Source: Streptomyces roseoverticillatus (GTDB lineage: Bacteria; Actinomycetota; Actinomycetes; Streptomycetales; Streptomycetaceae). From it: a stretch of DNA of 64,000 nucleotides. The DNA lies in contig NZ_JOFL01000008.1 of NCBI RefSeq assembly GCF_000719265.1, forward strand, positions 124,001 through 188,000. Direction: 5' to 3'. Made by a program: the position numbers and the translations under genes. The notes beneath the pieces are model-generated. The model did not search any database. It had not been told where the DNA came from and saw only the letters and a list, made by a program, of their open reading frames with translations. This document shows, in pieces, positions 43,904 through 52,088 of the stretch (within the stretch, counting starts at the first letter, position 1; every line of letters begins with the position of its first letter).

Positions 43904-44689
43904 ATGCGGACGAGTACGGGACCCAGCCGGCGCGGTGTGCTGGGCACGGCGGTGGCCGGGGCGCTGGGAGTCGCCGGCGCCGGGGCCGCGACGCCGGCCC
44001 ACGCACGGCCGGCCGCCGGAGGCGACGTGGCGCGGGCCGGTGAGCGTGTCGTGGCGATCCTGCTCTACGACGGGTTCACCGCGCTCGACGCCATCGGCCC
44101 GTACGAGGTGCTGTGCCGGGTGCCCGGGGTCCGTGTGGTGACCGTGGGCGTCCGGCAGGCCGGCCCGGTGCGTACGGACACGGGCGAGCTGAGCGTCGTC
44201 GCCGAGCGCGCCCTGGCGGAGGTGACCGCTGCCGACGTCCTGCTGATCCCGGGCGGCGGCCCCCGCGGCCAGTCCGCGGCCGGCGCCGACCCCACCGTCC
44301 AGCGCTGGATCCGCCGCATCGACCGCGGGTCGGTGTGGACCACGTCGGTCTGCACCGGTTCCCTGATCCTCGGCGCGGCCGGGCTGCTGCGCGGGGTCCC
44401 GGCGACCACGCACTGGGCAGCGCGACCACTGCTGGAGGAGACCGGCGCCGTGTGGACGCGGCAGCGCTTCGTCGAACACGGCAAGATCATCACGGCCGCG
44501 GGCGTCGCGGCCGGCATCGACATGGGTCTCCACCTGGCCTCCCGCCTCGCCGGCGACGACGTGGCGCGGGCGATGCAGCTCGGGGTGGAGTACGACCCGG
44601 CCCCGCCCTTCGACAGCGGCAGTGCGGAGAAGGCCGACGAGCGGACGAAGCAGCTGGCGCTGAAGCTGCTGAACGACGCGTCCCTCTGA
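43904..44689 (+). CDS. DJ-1/PfpI-family protein with Tat signal (isonitrile hydratase-like)
   Basis: A 261-residue protein. The N-terminus has a twin-arginine signal (S-R-R-G-V-L-G, residues 8-14, then an Ala/Gly-rich helix and AHA). The DJ-1/PfpI domain follows: VVAILLYDGFTALDAIGPYEVL with the conserved Glu68, and the nucleophile elbow SVCTGSLILGAAGLL with Cys150. THWAARPLLEETGA resembles isonitrile hydratases and the sensor domains of AraC-type regulators. An exported member is unusual because most relatives are cytosolic. The ATG has GGGGGAG upstream at about 12 nt. It is convergent with the radical-SAM gene. Confidence 0.82.
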   Translation: MRTSTGPSRRGVLGTAVAGALGVAGAGAATPAHARPAAGGDVARAGERVVAILLYDGFTALDAIGPYEVLCRVPGVRVVTVGVRQAGPVRTDTGELSVVAERALAEVTAADVLLIPGGGPRGQSAAGADPTVQRWIRRIDRGSVWTTSVCTGSLILGAAGLLRGVPATTHWAARPLLEETGAVWTRQRFVEHGKIITAAGVAAGIDMGLHLASRLAGDDVARAMQLGVEYDPAPPFDSGSAEKADERTKQLALKLLNDASL

Positions 44690-44811
44690 GCGCCTGATGG
44701 GACGTCAAAACCCGTCGCCCCGGGGCAGGCCCCAGTGCGCGCTCGGCGGAGAGAAGATGACGCAAACGATGGATCTGCGCGGAGCCCTTCGCGGTACGCG
44801 GGGGTACGTCG

Positions 44812-46017
44812 TCAGACGAAGTCGGAGTGCAGGGTGGACGGCACCTCCAGCGCGTACGCGCCGAGGGCGTCGTCAAGTTTGACCTGTCCGCTCCGCAGGA
44901 GCTCCAGGAGCTCGTTCTGCGGCCGGTAGAAGCAGGATTTGCACAGGTCCGTCCGGAGCGGGTCGGACGCCTCCCACTCCGCCCGCGGCCCGCCCTCCAG
45001 CACGCCCGCGTACCCGTCCTCGATCACGTTGCCGATGCGGTAGCGGCTGTGGAGGTGGACCTGCGGACAGGGGTAGAGGTGCCCGTCCGCGCCTACGGCG
45101 GTCACGAAGCGGCTGTAGTGACAGCGGTCGAACTCGCCCTCCACGGCCTCCACCCGGTCCACCGGGCCGCGGTCGAGCTTGGGCACGGAGACCTCGAAGC
45201 CCGGGGCGGCCAGCCGCGCCGCCTCCGTCAGGGCGGCCGTGACCTCGGCCATCACCGGCTCGATCGTCCCGTGGCCCAGTGCCGTGCAGAACTCGGGCTC
45301 GAAGCGGACGTAGTGGGCCCCGGCCTCCCGGGCGACGCGCGCGGCGGCCACGATCTCCCGGTGGTTCCGCTCGGTGATGACGTAATTGAAGCCGATGCGG
45401 AAGTCGGGGTCGATCGCCGACTGCCGCAGCCTGCCGACGTTGTCCAGGAAGGAGGCGAAGGTGTGCTCGCGGTCGCGGGTGATCTCCGCGAAGGTGGCCT
45501 CCGTGCCCGCGTTCAGACCGATCCGCACCCACGTGTGCGTGCTGGCCACGCACTCGGCCGTCGCGGGCCGCCCCAGCCGGGAGCCGTTGGTGATCAGACC
45601 GATCCGCAGGCCCGCCTCGTGCCCGGCGTCGCAGACGGCCGGATAGCCGGGGTGGACCGTGCATTCGCCGCTGCCGCAGAACGTGACCGCGCGCCCCTCG
45701 TTGGCGGCGAATTCCCGTAACAGGCAAACCGCGTTCTCCGTGGAGATGGCGTCCTCGAACGAGAAGAGGTCGGAGAACCGCTCCTCGGCGGGGGAGCGGA
45801 AGCTGCAGAAATCGCACCGCATATTGCCGGCGCCCATGATGCCGATGCGCATGTGGACGGGCCGGATCTCCCCGCCCTCGACGAAGCGGTGGAGCAGTTC
45901 GCCGTGCGCGAGGACCTTCGGCGGCGAGTGCGCCCGGTCGAGGCCGACCACGGGCAGTCCGGGACGGTTGACGGGGGCGGCCGCTTCGTAACTCCGCACG
46001 GGTGCGGCGTCGTTCAT
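44812..46017 (-). CDS. Radical-SAM/SPASM-like protein lacking the first cluster cysteine
   Basis: A 401-residue protein with the radical-SAM architecture. A cluster loop (residues 60-71) is followed by FCGSGECTVHPGYP, equivalent to the GGEP motif, and by LRIGLITNGS. A C-terminal cysteine-rich region resembles SPASM/twitch domains (FDRCHYS, LYPCPQVH, DLCKSCFY). The cluster motif reads G64-N-M-R-C68-D-F-C71: the first Cys of CX3CX2C is Gly (GGC, 45826-45828). The canonical 4Fe-4S site is thus incomplete. GAGAGG precedes ATG 46017. The promoter has a perfect TTGACG-17-TAGTGT layout with a DasR-type box beside it. Confidence 0.8.
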   Translation of the reverse strand: MNDAAPVRSYEAAAPVNRPGLPVVGLDRAHSPPKVLAHGELLHRFVEGGEIRPVHMRIGIMGAGNMRCDFCSFRSPAEERFSDLFSFEDAISTENAVCLLREFAANEGRAVTFCGSGECTVHPGYPAVCDAGHEAGLRIGLITNGSRLGRPATAECVASTHTWVRIGLNAGTEATFAEITRDREHTFASFLDNVGRLRQSAIDPDFRIGFNYVITERNHREIVAAARVAREAGAHYVRFEPEFCTALGHGTIEPVMAEVTAALTEAARLAAPGFEVSVPKLDRGPVDRVEAVEGEFDRCHYSRFVTAVGADGHLYPCPQVHLHSRYRIGNVIEDGYAGVLEGGPRAEWEASDPLRTDLCKSCFYRPQNELLELLRSGQVKLDDALGAYALEVPSTLHSDFV

Positions 46018-46066
46018 GGAGTTCCTCTCGCACGGCTCTCGCAAGGCCAGAGGTTCGGCGCGGGTG

Positions 46067-46110
46067 ACACTAGGAGCCGCCGTCACGACCGTCAATAGGT
46101 CTAGACCCGC
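46067..46110 (-). promoter_or_regulatory. Radical-SAM gene promoter with DasR (dre) box
   Basis: On the minus strand TTGACG and TAGTGT are 17 bp apart. GGTCTAGACC (46098-46107), the exact core of the DasR consensus, sits a few bases upstream of the -35. The box lies about 80 bp from the radical-SAM start and faces away from the dasR promoter. Confidence 0.7.
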
Positions 46111-46120
46111 GCCGCCCTAT

Positions 46121-46243
46121 CCCTTTACTCCGCCGGCCTCTGCAGCCGCGCCATGCTGTGCTTTCCCGGGGGGTGACCCCCGGACCCCCAGCCGGGTCCG
46201 GGCGCGTGCCCCCCTTACTCCGCCGGCCTCTGCAGCCGAGCCA
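46121..46243. repeat. 33-bp direct repeat duplicating the dasR 3' end
   Basis: Copies 46121-46153 and 46211-46243 agree at 31 of 33 bases, 90 nt apart. The right copy is the end of dasR including its stop; the left copy is a duplicate beyond the terminator. Confidence 0.85.
46179..46202 (-). terminator. dasR terminator
   Basis: A perfect 9-bp stem CCCGGACCC/GGGTCCGGG with a 6-nt loop lies 13 nt past the dasR stop, between the two 33-bp repeats. Confidence 0.7.
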
Positions 46244-46982
46244 CGAACTTGTAGCGGTCTCCGCGGTACACCGACCGAACCCATTCCACCGGCTCCCCTC
46301 GCGCGTCCAGCGAATGGCGGGAGAGCATCAGCATCGGCAGGCCCACGTCCGTGCCCAGCAGCCCCGCCTCGCGCGGGGTGGCCAGGGACGTCTCGATCGT
46401 CTCCTCCGCCTCCGCGAGGCGGACGTCGTAGACCTCGGCCAGCGCGGTGTAGAGCGAGGTGTACTTCACGAGGCTGCGCCGCAGGGCCGGGAACCTCTTT
46501 GCCGACAGGTGGGTCGTCTCGATGGCCATCGGCTCGCCGCTGGCCAGCCGCAGCCGCTCGATGCGCAGGACGCGGCCGCCCGTCGCGATGTCCAGCAGCT
46601 TGGCGAGCCGGTCGTCGGCCGTGACGTAGCCGATGTCCAGGAGCTGGGAGGTCGGCTCCAGGCCCTGGGCGCGCATGTCCTCCGTGTAGGAGGTCAGTTG
46701 CAGCGCCTGCGAGACCTTCGGTTTCGCGACGAACGTCCCCTTGCCCTGGATGCGCTCCAGGCGGCCCTCCACGACCAGCTCCTGGAGGGCCTGGCGGACC
46801 GTCGTGCGGGAGGTGTCGAACTCCGCGGCCAGGGTGCGCTCCGGCGGTACGGGCGTGCCGGGAGGCATGGTTTCGGTCATATCCAGCAAATGGCGTTTCA
46901 GGCGGTAGTACTTGGGAACGCGCGCGGTCCGCGCGCCGCCCGACGCGCTGCCACCCTCGGCCGTACCGCCCTCGGTCGCCAT
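46215..46982 (-). CDS. dasR: GntR/HutC-family global regulator DasR
   Basis: A 255-residue repressor that senses glucosamine-6-phosphate and controls chitin and N-acetylglucosamine use, and through it development and antibiotics. The winged helix (about residues 20-90) holds [14 protein letters not shown] and [43 protein letters not shown]. The UTRA effector domain follows, with [25 protein letters not shown] and [20 protein letters not shown]. The near-identity with remembered S. coelicolor DasR is striking. ATG 46982 gives the usual length and has GGGAAGG upstream. GTG 47018, also with GGAGGA, is an alternative. It is divergent from dasABC. Confidence 0.96.
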   Translation of the reverse strand: MATEGGTAEGGSASGGARTARVPKYYRLKRHLLDMTETMPPGTPVPPERTLAAEFDTSRTTVRQALQELVVEGRLERIQGKGTFVAKPKVSQALQLTSYTEDMRAQGLEPTSQLLDIGYVTADDRLAKLLDIATGGRVLRIERLRLASGEPMAIETTHLSAKRFPALRRSLVKYTSLYTALAEVYDVRLAEAEETIETSLATPREAGLLGTDVGLPMLMLSRHSLDARGEPVEWVRSVYRGDRYKFVARLQRPAE

Positions 46983-47150
46983 GGCCTGCCTTCCCGACTC
47001 CGATCCTGCTGCTGTCACCGGCTCCTCCGTCTGTCGCGGTCACATGGTGGCACGGGCAGAGCCCGAGGGCCCGGAGACGCCCAGGTCGACCTCGAGGTGT
47101 CGGTCCGGTAACGGAGCCGACAGCGACTCTTATACACCCTTGACACCCCA

Positions 47151-47190
47151 AAAGGTCTAGGCCAAGCTGCGGGCACTGGTCTAAACCATT
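47151..47190 (+). promoter_or_regulatory. Two DasR (dre) boxes upstream of dasA
   Basis: ACTGGTCTAAACCATT (47175-47190) is a near-perfect dre, and AAAGGTCTAGGCCAAG (47151-47166) is a weaker one 24 bp away. They lie 33-72 bp upstream of the dasA start and should mediate repression by DasR. Confidence 0.88.
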
Positions 47191-47222
47191 AAAGACCACA
47201 TTCGGTCCTTGAGGAGAGTGCT

Positions 47223-48491
47223 GTGAAGCGAGGGCTCATAGCGGCGACGGGTGTCGCGGCCATGTTGGTGAGTGTTGCTGCCTGTGGGTCCAGCGACAGT
47301 GACAAGGGATCGGGCGACGGCGCCAAGGACAAGAGCCTGACCGTCTGGTTCATGGACGGCTCCAACCCTCCGGGCTGGACGAAGGCGGTCCAGGCCGAGT
47401 TCGAACAGAAGACCGGCGCCAAGCTCAACGTCCAGGTCCAGAAGTGGGACGGCATCCAGCAGAAGCTGACCACGGCCCTCTCCGAGTCCAGCCCACCGGA
47501 CGTCGTCGAGGTCGGCAACACCCAGACCCCCTCCTACGCGCAGACCGGCGGCCTCTCCGAGCTCGGCGACCTGAAGAAGGAGGTCGGCGCCGACTGGACC
47601 GACTCCCTCAACAAGCCCGCCGTCTTCGAGGGCAAGCAGTACGCCGCCCCCTGGTACGCCGCGAACCGCGTCGTCATCTACAACAAGAAGGTGTGGGCGG
47701 ACGCGGGCGTCACCGACGTCCCGAAGACCCGCGCCGACTTCTTCAAGGCCCTGGAGGCCATCCAGAAGAAGGGCGAGGCCGAGCCGCTCTACCTGCCCGG
47801 CCAGAACTGGTACTTCTTCGACGGCCTGACCATCGGCACCGGCGCGGACCTGGTGAAGAAGGACGGCAAGAAGTGGGTGTCCAACCTCGGTGACCCCAAG
47901 GTCGCCAAGGCCATGGACGTCTACAAGCAGTACCAGGCCTTCAGCAAGGCCCCCAAGGACAAGGACGAGGCCACCCCGCAGCAGGCCGACGTCTTCGCCA
48001 AGGGCAAGACCGGCGCCTTCATCGGCATGGGCTGGGAAGCCGCCACCGCCGTCAAGGCCAACCCGGCCATCGAGAAGGACCTCGGCTACTTCACCATCCC
48101 CGGTGAGAGCGCTGACAAGCCCGAAGGCGTCTTCCTCGGCGGCTCCAACCTCGCCGTCTCCGCCGGCAGCAAGAAGCAGGACCTCGCCAAGGAGTTCCTG
48201 AAGATCGCGCTGTCCGACAAGAACGAGGCCGCGCTGGCCAAGGAGGTCGGCTCGATCCCCAACAAGGACGCCCTGCTGGGCAGCCTGAAGGGCAACGCCG
48301 CCGCCGAGGCCGCGGCCCCCGCCGCCAAGGGCGGCGGCACCACCCCGCTGATCCCCGAGTGGGCCGCGGTGGAGAACGCCCCCAACCCGATCAAGGCGTA
48401 CATGACGGCCGTGCTGAACGGCAAGTCCCCCGAGGAAGCCGCCAAGCAGGTCGAGGCGGACGTCAACAAGCGCCTCAGCCAGAAGCAGTGA
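47223..48491 (+). CDS. dasA: Chitobiose-binding lipoprotein DasA
   Basis: A 422-residue extracellular solute-binding lipoprotein of an ABC importer. The signal peptide ends in a lipobox V18-A-A-C21, so Cys21 is lipidated. The mature part has the type 1 sugar-binding fold with LTVWFMDGSNPPGW, PDVVEVGNTQTPSYAQTGGL and WYAANRVVIYNKKVW. DasA of S. coelicolor binds N,N'-diacetylchitobiose. GTG 47223 has GAGGAGA 5-7 nt upstream. It heads dasABC-dasD and lies behind two dre boxes. Confidence 0.94.
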   Translation: MKRGLIAATGVAAMLVSVAACGSSDSDKGSGDGAKDKSLTVWFMDGSNPPGWTKAVQAEFEQKTGAKLNVQVQKWDGIQQKLTTALSESSPPDVVEVGNTQTPSYAQTGGLSELGDLKKEVGADWTDSLNKPAVFEGKQYAAPWYAANRVVIYNKKVWADAGVTDVPKTRADFFKALEAIQKKGEAEPLYLPGQNWYFFDGLTIGTGADLVKKDGKKWVSNLGDPKVAKAMDVYKQYQAFSKAPKDKDEATPQQADVFAKGKTGAFIGMGWEAATAVKANPAIEKDLGYFTIPGESADKPEGVFLGGSNLAVSAGSKKQDLAKEFLKIALSDKNEAALAKEVGSIPNKDALLGSLKGNAAAEAAAPAAKGGGTTPLIPEWAAVENAPNPIKAYMTAVLNGKSPEEAAKQVEADVNKRLSQKQ

Positions 48492-48591
48492 CCCGACGGC
48501 CGGGCGGGGGCCGTGAGAGACGGCCCCCGCCCGGCCGCGCACCGACACGCACCAACGCAATACCGTTCGACAGGGGAGAAGGCGGACGACG

Positions 48592-49572
48592 ATGTCAGCG
48601 CAGATCGAAGAGGCGACGGCCGGCGGGCCCGCCTCCCGGACCGGCAAGGGCGCCGCCCCGCCGCCCCGCCGCGGCCCCGGCCGGCTCACCGGGGGCGTGC
48701 CGTACCTGCTCCTCCTCCCCGCCGCCGCCGTCACGGTGCTGCTGCTCGGCTGGACCCTGCTGAAGAGCGCCCTGCTGTCGTTCCAGACCCTCGGCCCGCG
48801 CCAGCTCATCCAGCACCTCACCGAGTGGACCGGCGCCGACAACTACACCGAGCAGCTCGGCAGTTCCGAGTTCTGGGGCGTCACCGGGCGCTCGGTCGCC
48901 TTCACCGCCGCCAACGTCGTCCTCGTCATGGCGATCGGCAGCTTCACCGGACTGCTCCTCGCCCGCCTGGGCAAGAAGCTGCGACTGCTGCTCTCCCTCG
49001 GCCTGGTCCTGGCCTGGGCGATGCCCGTCGTCGCCGCGACCACCGTCTTCCAGTGGCTCTTCGACCAGCGCTTCGGCGTCGTCAACCACGTCCTGGACCA
49101 GCTCGGCTGGCACTCCATGGCCGGCTACAGCTGGACCAGCGGGCAGTTCTCCACCTTCTTCGTGATCACCGTGCTGCTCGTCTGGCAGTCGGTCCCGTTC
49201 GTGGCGATCAACCTCTACGCGGCGACCACCACGATCCCCAAGGAGCTCTACGAGGCCGCCTCGCTCGACGGCGCCGGCACCTGGAAGCAGTTCACCTCGG
49301 TGACCTTCCCCTTCCTCAAGCCGTTCTTCCTCGCGACGACGTTCCTCGAAGTCATCTGGATCTTCAAGTCGTTCACCCAGGTCTTCGCGATCAACGAGGG
49401 CGGTCCGGACCGGCTCACGGAGACCTTGCCCGTCTACGCCTTCCAGGAAGGCTTCGGCAGCCAGCACTTCGGGATGGGCGCCGCCATCTCCATCCTGACC
49501 ATCGTGATCCTGCTGGCCCTGACGGCGTACTACCTGCGCCTGGTGCTCAAGCAAGAGGAGGACGAGCTGTGA
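48592..49572 (+). CDS. dasB: Chitobiose ABC permease DasB
   Basis: A 326-residue inner-membrane subunit of the chitobiose importer (MalF-type). It has a Pro/Arg-rich cytosolic start, six predicted helices from about residue 36 (GVPYLLLLPAAAVTVLLLGW), and the EAA loop ELYEAASLDGAGTWKQFTSVTFPFLKPFF that contacts the ATPase. As in most Streptomyces sugar importers no ATPase gene is linked; the shared MsiK is known to serve this role. It lies 100 nt after dasA and overlaps dasC by 4 nt. Confidence 0.94.
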   Translation: MSAQIEEATAGGPASRTGKGAAPPPRRGPGRLTGGVPYLLLLPAAAVTVLLLGWTLLKSALLSFQTLGPRQLIQHLTEWTGADNYTEQLGSSEFWGVTGRSVAFTAANVVLVMAIGSFTGLLLARLGKKLRLLLSLGLVLAWAMPVVAATTVFQWLFDQRFGVVNHVLDQLGWHSMAGYSWTSGQFSTFFVITVLLVWQSVPFVAINLYAATTTIPKELYEAASLDGAGTWKQFTSVTFPFLKPFFLATTFLEVIWIFKSFTQVFAINEGGPDRLTETLPVYAFQEGFGSQHFGMGAAISILTIVILLALTAYYLRLVLKQEEDEL

Positions 49573-50399
49573 GGCGATCGACCCTGGGCCGGATCTGGCC
49601 GGGAGCGACCGCGGTCGTTCTCTTCCTCGCGTTCGTGTTCCCCGTGTACTGGATGTTCAGCACGGCCTTCAAGGCCAACAAGGACATCGTCAGCGAGGAC
49701 CCGGTCTGGTTCCCGGCCAGTCCGACGTTCGAGCACTTCCGGAAGGCGGTGGACGCGGACGGCTTCTGGACGCTTGTGGGCAACTCCCTCACCGTCACCC
49801 TCGTCGCCGTCGCGCTGTCGCTGGTGATCGCCCTGTTCGCCTCCTTCGCCGTCGCGCGGATGCGGTTCAAGGGGCGCAAGGGCTTCATCCTGGTGATGAT
49901 GATGGCGCAGATGGCCCCCTGGGAGGTCATGGCCCTCGCGTACTACATCATCGTGCGCGACGCGGAGATGCTGAACAGCCTCGCGCCGCTGATCGCCATC
50001 TACACCGTCATGGTGCTCCCCTTCACCGTCCTGACGCTGCGCGGCTACGTCGCCGCCGTGCCCAAGGAACTGGAGGAGTCCGCGATGGTCGACGGCTGCA
50101 CCCGCACCCAGGCGTTCGTCAGGGTGATCTTCCCGCTGCTGGCGCCGGGCCTGATGGCCACCTCGCTCTTCGGCTTCATCACCGTCTGGAACGAATTCCC
50201 CTACGTCCTGATCCTCAACAAGGACGCGTCGGCCCAGACCCTGCCCGTCTGGCTCACCGGATTCCGCACGGCGTTCGGTGACGACTGGGGCGCCACCATG
50301 GCCGCCTCCTCGCTCTTCGCCGTGCCCATCCTGATCCTCTTCGTCATCCTCCAGCGCAAGGCAGTCGGCGGCCTCACCTCCGGCGCAGTGAAGGGTTAG
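49569..50399 (+). CDS. dasC: Chitobiose ABC permease DasC
   Basis: A 276-residue MalG-type permease partner of DasB, with helices from residue 10 (GATAVVLFLAFVFPVYWM). The EAA loop is PKELEESAMVDGCTRTQAFVRVIFPLLAPG. Its GTG start overlaps the dasB stop (GTGA), giving translational coupling. dasD follows after 10 nt, so uptake and hydrolysis genes form one transcript. Confidence 0.94.
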   Translation: MRRSTLGRIWPGATAVVLFLAFVFPVYWMFSTAFKANKDIVSEDPVWFPASPTFEHFRKAVDADGFWTLVGNSLTVTLVAVALSLVIALFASFAVARMRFKGRKGFILVMMMAQMAPWEVMALAYYIIVRDAEMLNSLAPLIAIYTVMVLPFTVLTLRGYVAAVPKELEESAMVDGCTRTQAFVRVIFPLLAPGLMATSLFGFITVWNEFPYVLILNKDASAQTLPVWLTGFRTAFGDDWGATMAASSLFAVPILILFVILQRKAVGGLTSGAVKG

Positions 50400-50409
50400 C
50401 GCTACACCC

Positions 50410-51900
50410 ATGGACACGCTCACGCGCGACGCCCTCGCCGTCCTGCAGCCCGGCTTCACCGGCACCACCGCCCCCGCGTGGCTGCTGCGCCGGCTCGGCG
50501 AAGGCCTCGCCTCCGTCGGCCTCTTCGGCCGCAACATCGCCTCCCCCGAGCAGCTCTCGGCGCTCACCGCCCAGCTGCGCGCCGCGCGCGGCGACGTCCT
50601 CGTCGCCATCGACGAGGAGGGCGGCGACGTCACCCGGCTGGAGGTGCGCACCGGCTCCTCCTTCCCCGGCAACCTCGCCCTCGGCACCGTCGACGACACC
50701 GCACTCACCCGCGCCGTCGCCCGCGAGCTCGGCCGGCGGCTCGCCGAGTGCGGCGTCAACCTCAACTGGGCGCCGTCCGCCGACGTCAACTCCGACCCGG
50801 ACAACCCCGTCATCGGCGTCCGGTCCTTCGGCGCCTGCCCGCAGCTCGTCGCCCGGCACACCGCCGCCTACGTCGAGGGCCTGCAGTCCGCCGGCGTCGC
50901 CGCCTGCGCCAAGCACTTCCCCGGGCACGGCGACACGGCCGTCGACTCCCACCACGACATGCCGCGCATCGACGCCGGCCTCGGCACGCTGCACGAGCGC
51001 GAACTGGTGCCCTTCCGGGCCGCGGTCGCGGCCGGCACCAAGGCCGTCATGAGCGCCCACATCCTGCTGCCCGCGCTCGACCCCGGCCTGCCGGCGACCC
51101 TCAGCCCCGCCGCCCTGCACGGGCTGCTGCGCGCGCCCGTCGCCGACGGCGGCCTCGGCTTCGACGGCCTGATCGTCACCGACGGCATGGAGATGCAGGC
51201 GATCTCCGGCACGTACGGGATCGAGCGGGGCAGCGTGCTGGCCCTCGCCGCGGGCGCCGACGCCATCTGCGTCGGCGGCGGGCTGGCCGACGAGGACACC
51301 GTGCTGCGGCTGCGCGACGCGCTGGTCGCCGCCGTGCGCGCCGGCGAGCTGCCGGAGGAACGGCTCGCCGACGCCGCGGCACGGGTGCGCGCCCTGGCGC
51401 GCTGGACCTCGGGGGAGGGCGCGGCCGAGGAGGGGACCGCGCCCGCCCCCGAGGTGGGACTCACCGCGGCCCGGCGCGCCCTGCGGGTCACCGCCGCGCC
51501 CGGGCACGAGCCGCTCACCGGGCCCGCCTACGTGGCCGCGTTCACCCCGCTGGCGAACATCGCCGTCGGCGACGAGACCCCCTGGGGCGTCGGCGCCGAA
51601 CTCGCCCGGCTGCTGCCCGGCACGGAGACCGGCACGTACGGCCGCGACGCGGCCCGCCCCTCCGAGGTGCTCGCGGCCGCGGGCGGCCGGCGGATCGTCG
51701 CCGTCGTACGGGACGCGCACCGGCACGGGTGGATGGCGGAGGCGCTCGACGCGCTGCTCGACGCTCGGCCGGACACGGTCGTCGTGGAGATGGGCCTGAA
51801 CGCGGCCCCCGCGCGGGGTGCCTTGCACATCGCCACGCATGGTGCGGCGCGGGTATGCGGGGTCGCTGCCGCGGAGGTCATCGCGGGGGCGCGCGACTGA
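50410..51900 (+). CDS. dasD: GH3 beta-N-acetylglucosaminidase DasD
   Basis: A 496-residue cytosolic glycoside hydrolase family 3 enzyme, 10 nt after dasC. The NagZ-type loop ACAKHFPGHGDTAVDSHHDMP and the nucleophile in GLIVTDGMEMQAISG are present. NLNWAPSADVNSDPDNP and GVRSFGA match the paralogue at 38.5-40.0 kb closely. It should split imported chitobiose into N-acetylglucosamine. DasD of S. coelicolor occupies the same position. No signal peptide is visible. Its 3' end faces nagB across a long inverted repeat. Confidence 0.93.
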   Translation: MDTLTRDALAVLQPGFTGTTAPAWLLRRLGEGLASVGLFGRNIASPEQLSALTAQLRAARGDVLVAIDEEGGDVTRLEVRTGSSFPGNLALGTVDDTALTRAVARELGRRLAECGVNLNWAPSADVNSDPDNPVIGVRSFGACPQLVARHTAAYVEGLQSAGVAACAKHFPGHGDTAVDSHHDMPRIDAGLGTLHERELVPFRAAVAAGTKAVMSAHILLPALDPGLPATLSPAALHGLLRAPVADGGLGFDGLIVTDGMEMQAISGTYGIERGSVLALAAGADAICVGGGLADEDTVLRLRDALVAAVRAGELPEERLADAAARVRALARWTSGEGAAEEGTAPAPEVGLTAARRALRVTAAPGHEPLTGPAYVAAFTPLANIAVGDETPWGVGAELARLLPGTETGTYGRDAARPSEVLAAAGGRRIVAVVRDAHRHGWMAEALDALLDARPDTVVVEMGLNAAPARGALHIATHGAARVCGVAAAEVIAGARD

Positions 51901-52073
51901 CGGCCGGTCCGGCACCGCCGGTGAGGCGGCGGGTGGTTGCGCGCCGCGGCGGCGGAGAGAGAAGCCGAGGCCCCTCCGGAGGAGGAAACGGCGAAAGGGC
52001 GGGACCGGGGCCCGTCTTCCGCCGCGACGGCGCGCAACCGCCGCGGCGCAGTCCGGCGGTGCCGGACCGGCCG
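51901..52073. repeat. 173-nt nested inverted repeat between dasD and nagB
   Basis: A perfect 21-bp outer arm (51901-51921 with 52053-52073) encloses a perfect 11-bp arm GGTTGCGCGCC (51935-51945 with 52029-52039). A further 9-of-11 match continues inward. The core (51957-52017) is purine-rich and encodes nothing. It can act as a two-way terminator for the convergent genes; its length also recalls a miniature inverted-repeat element. Confidence 0.8.
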
Positions 52074-52088
52074 CTGCGGCGAATGCGG

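Noticed and set aside
44757..44882. A 41-codon plus-strand frame with AGAGAAG before the ATG, considered as a radical-SAM peptide substrate
   Set aside because: It overlaps the 3' end of the radical-SAM gene in antisense, is simply Arg-rich, and has no core resembling a peptide precursor.
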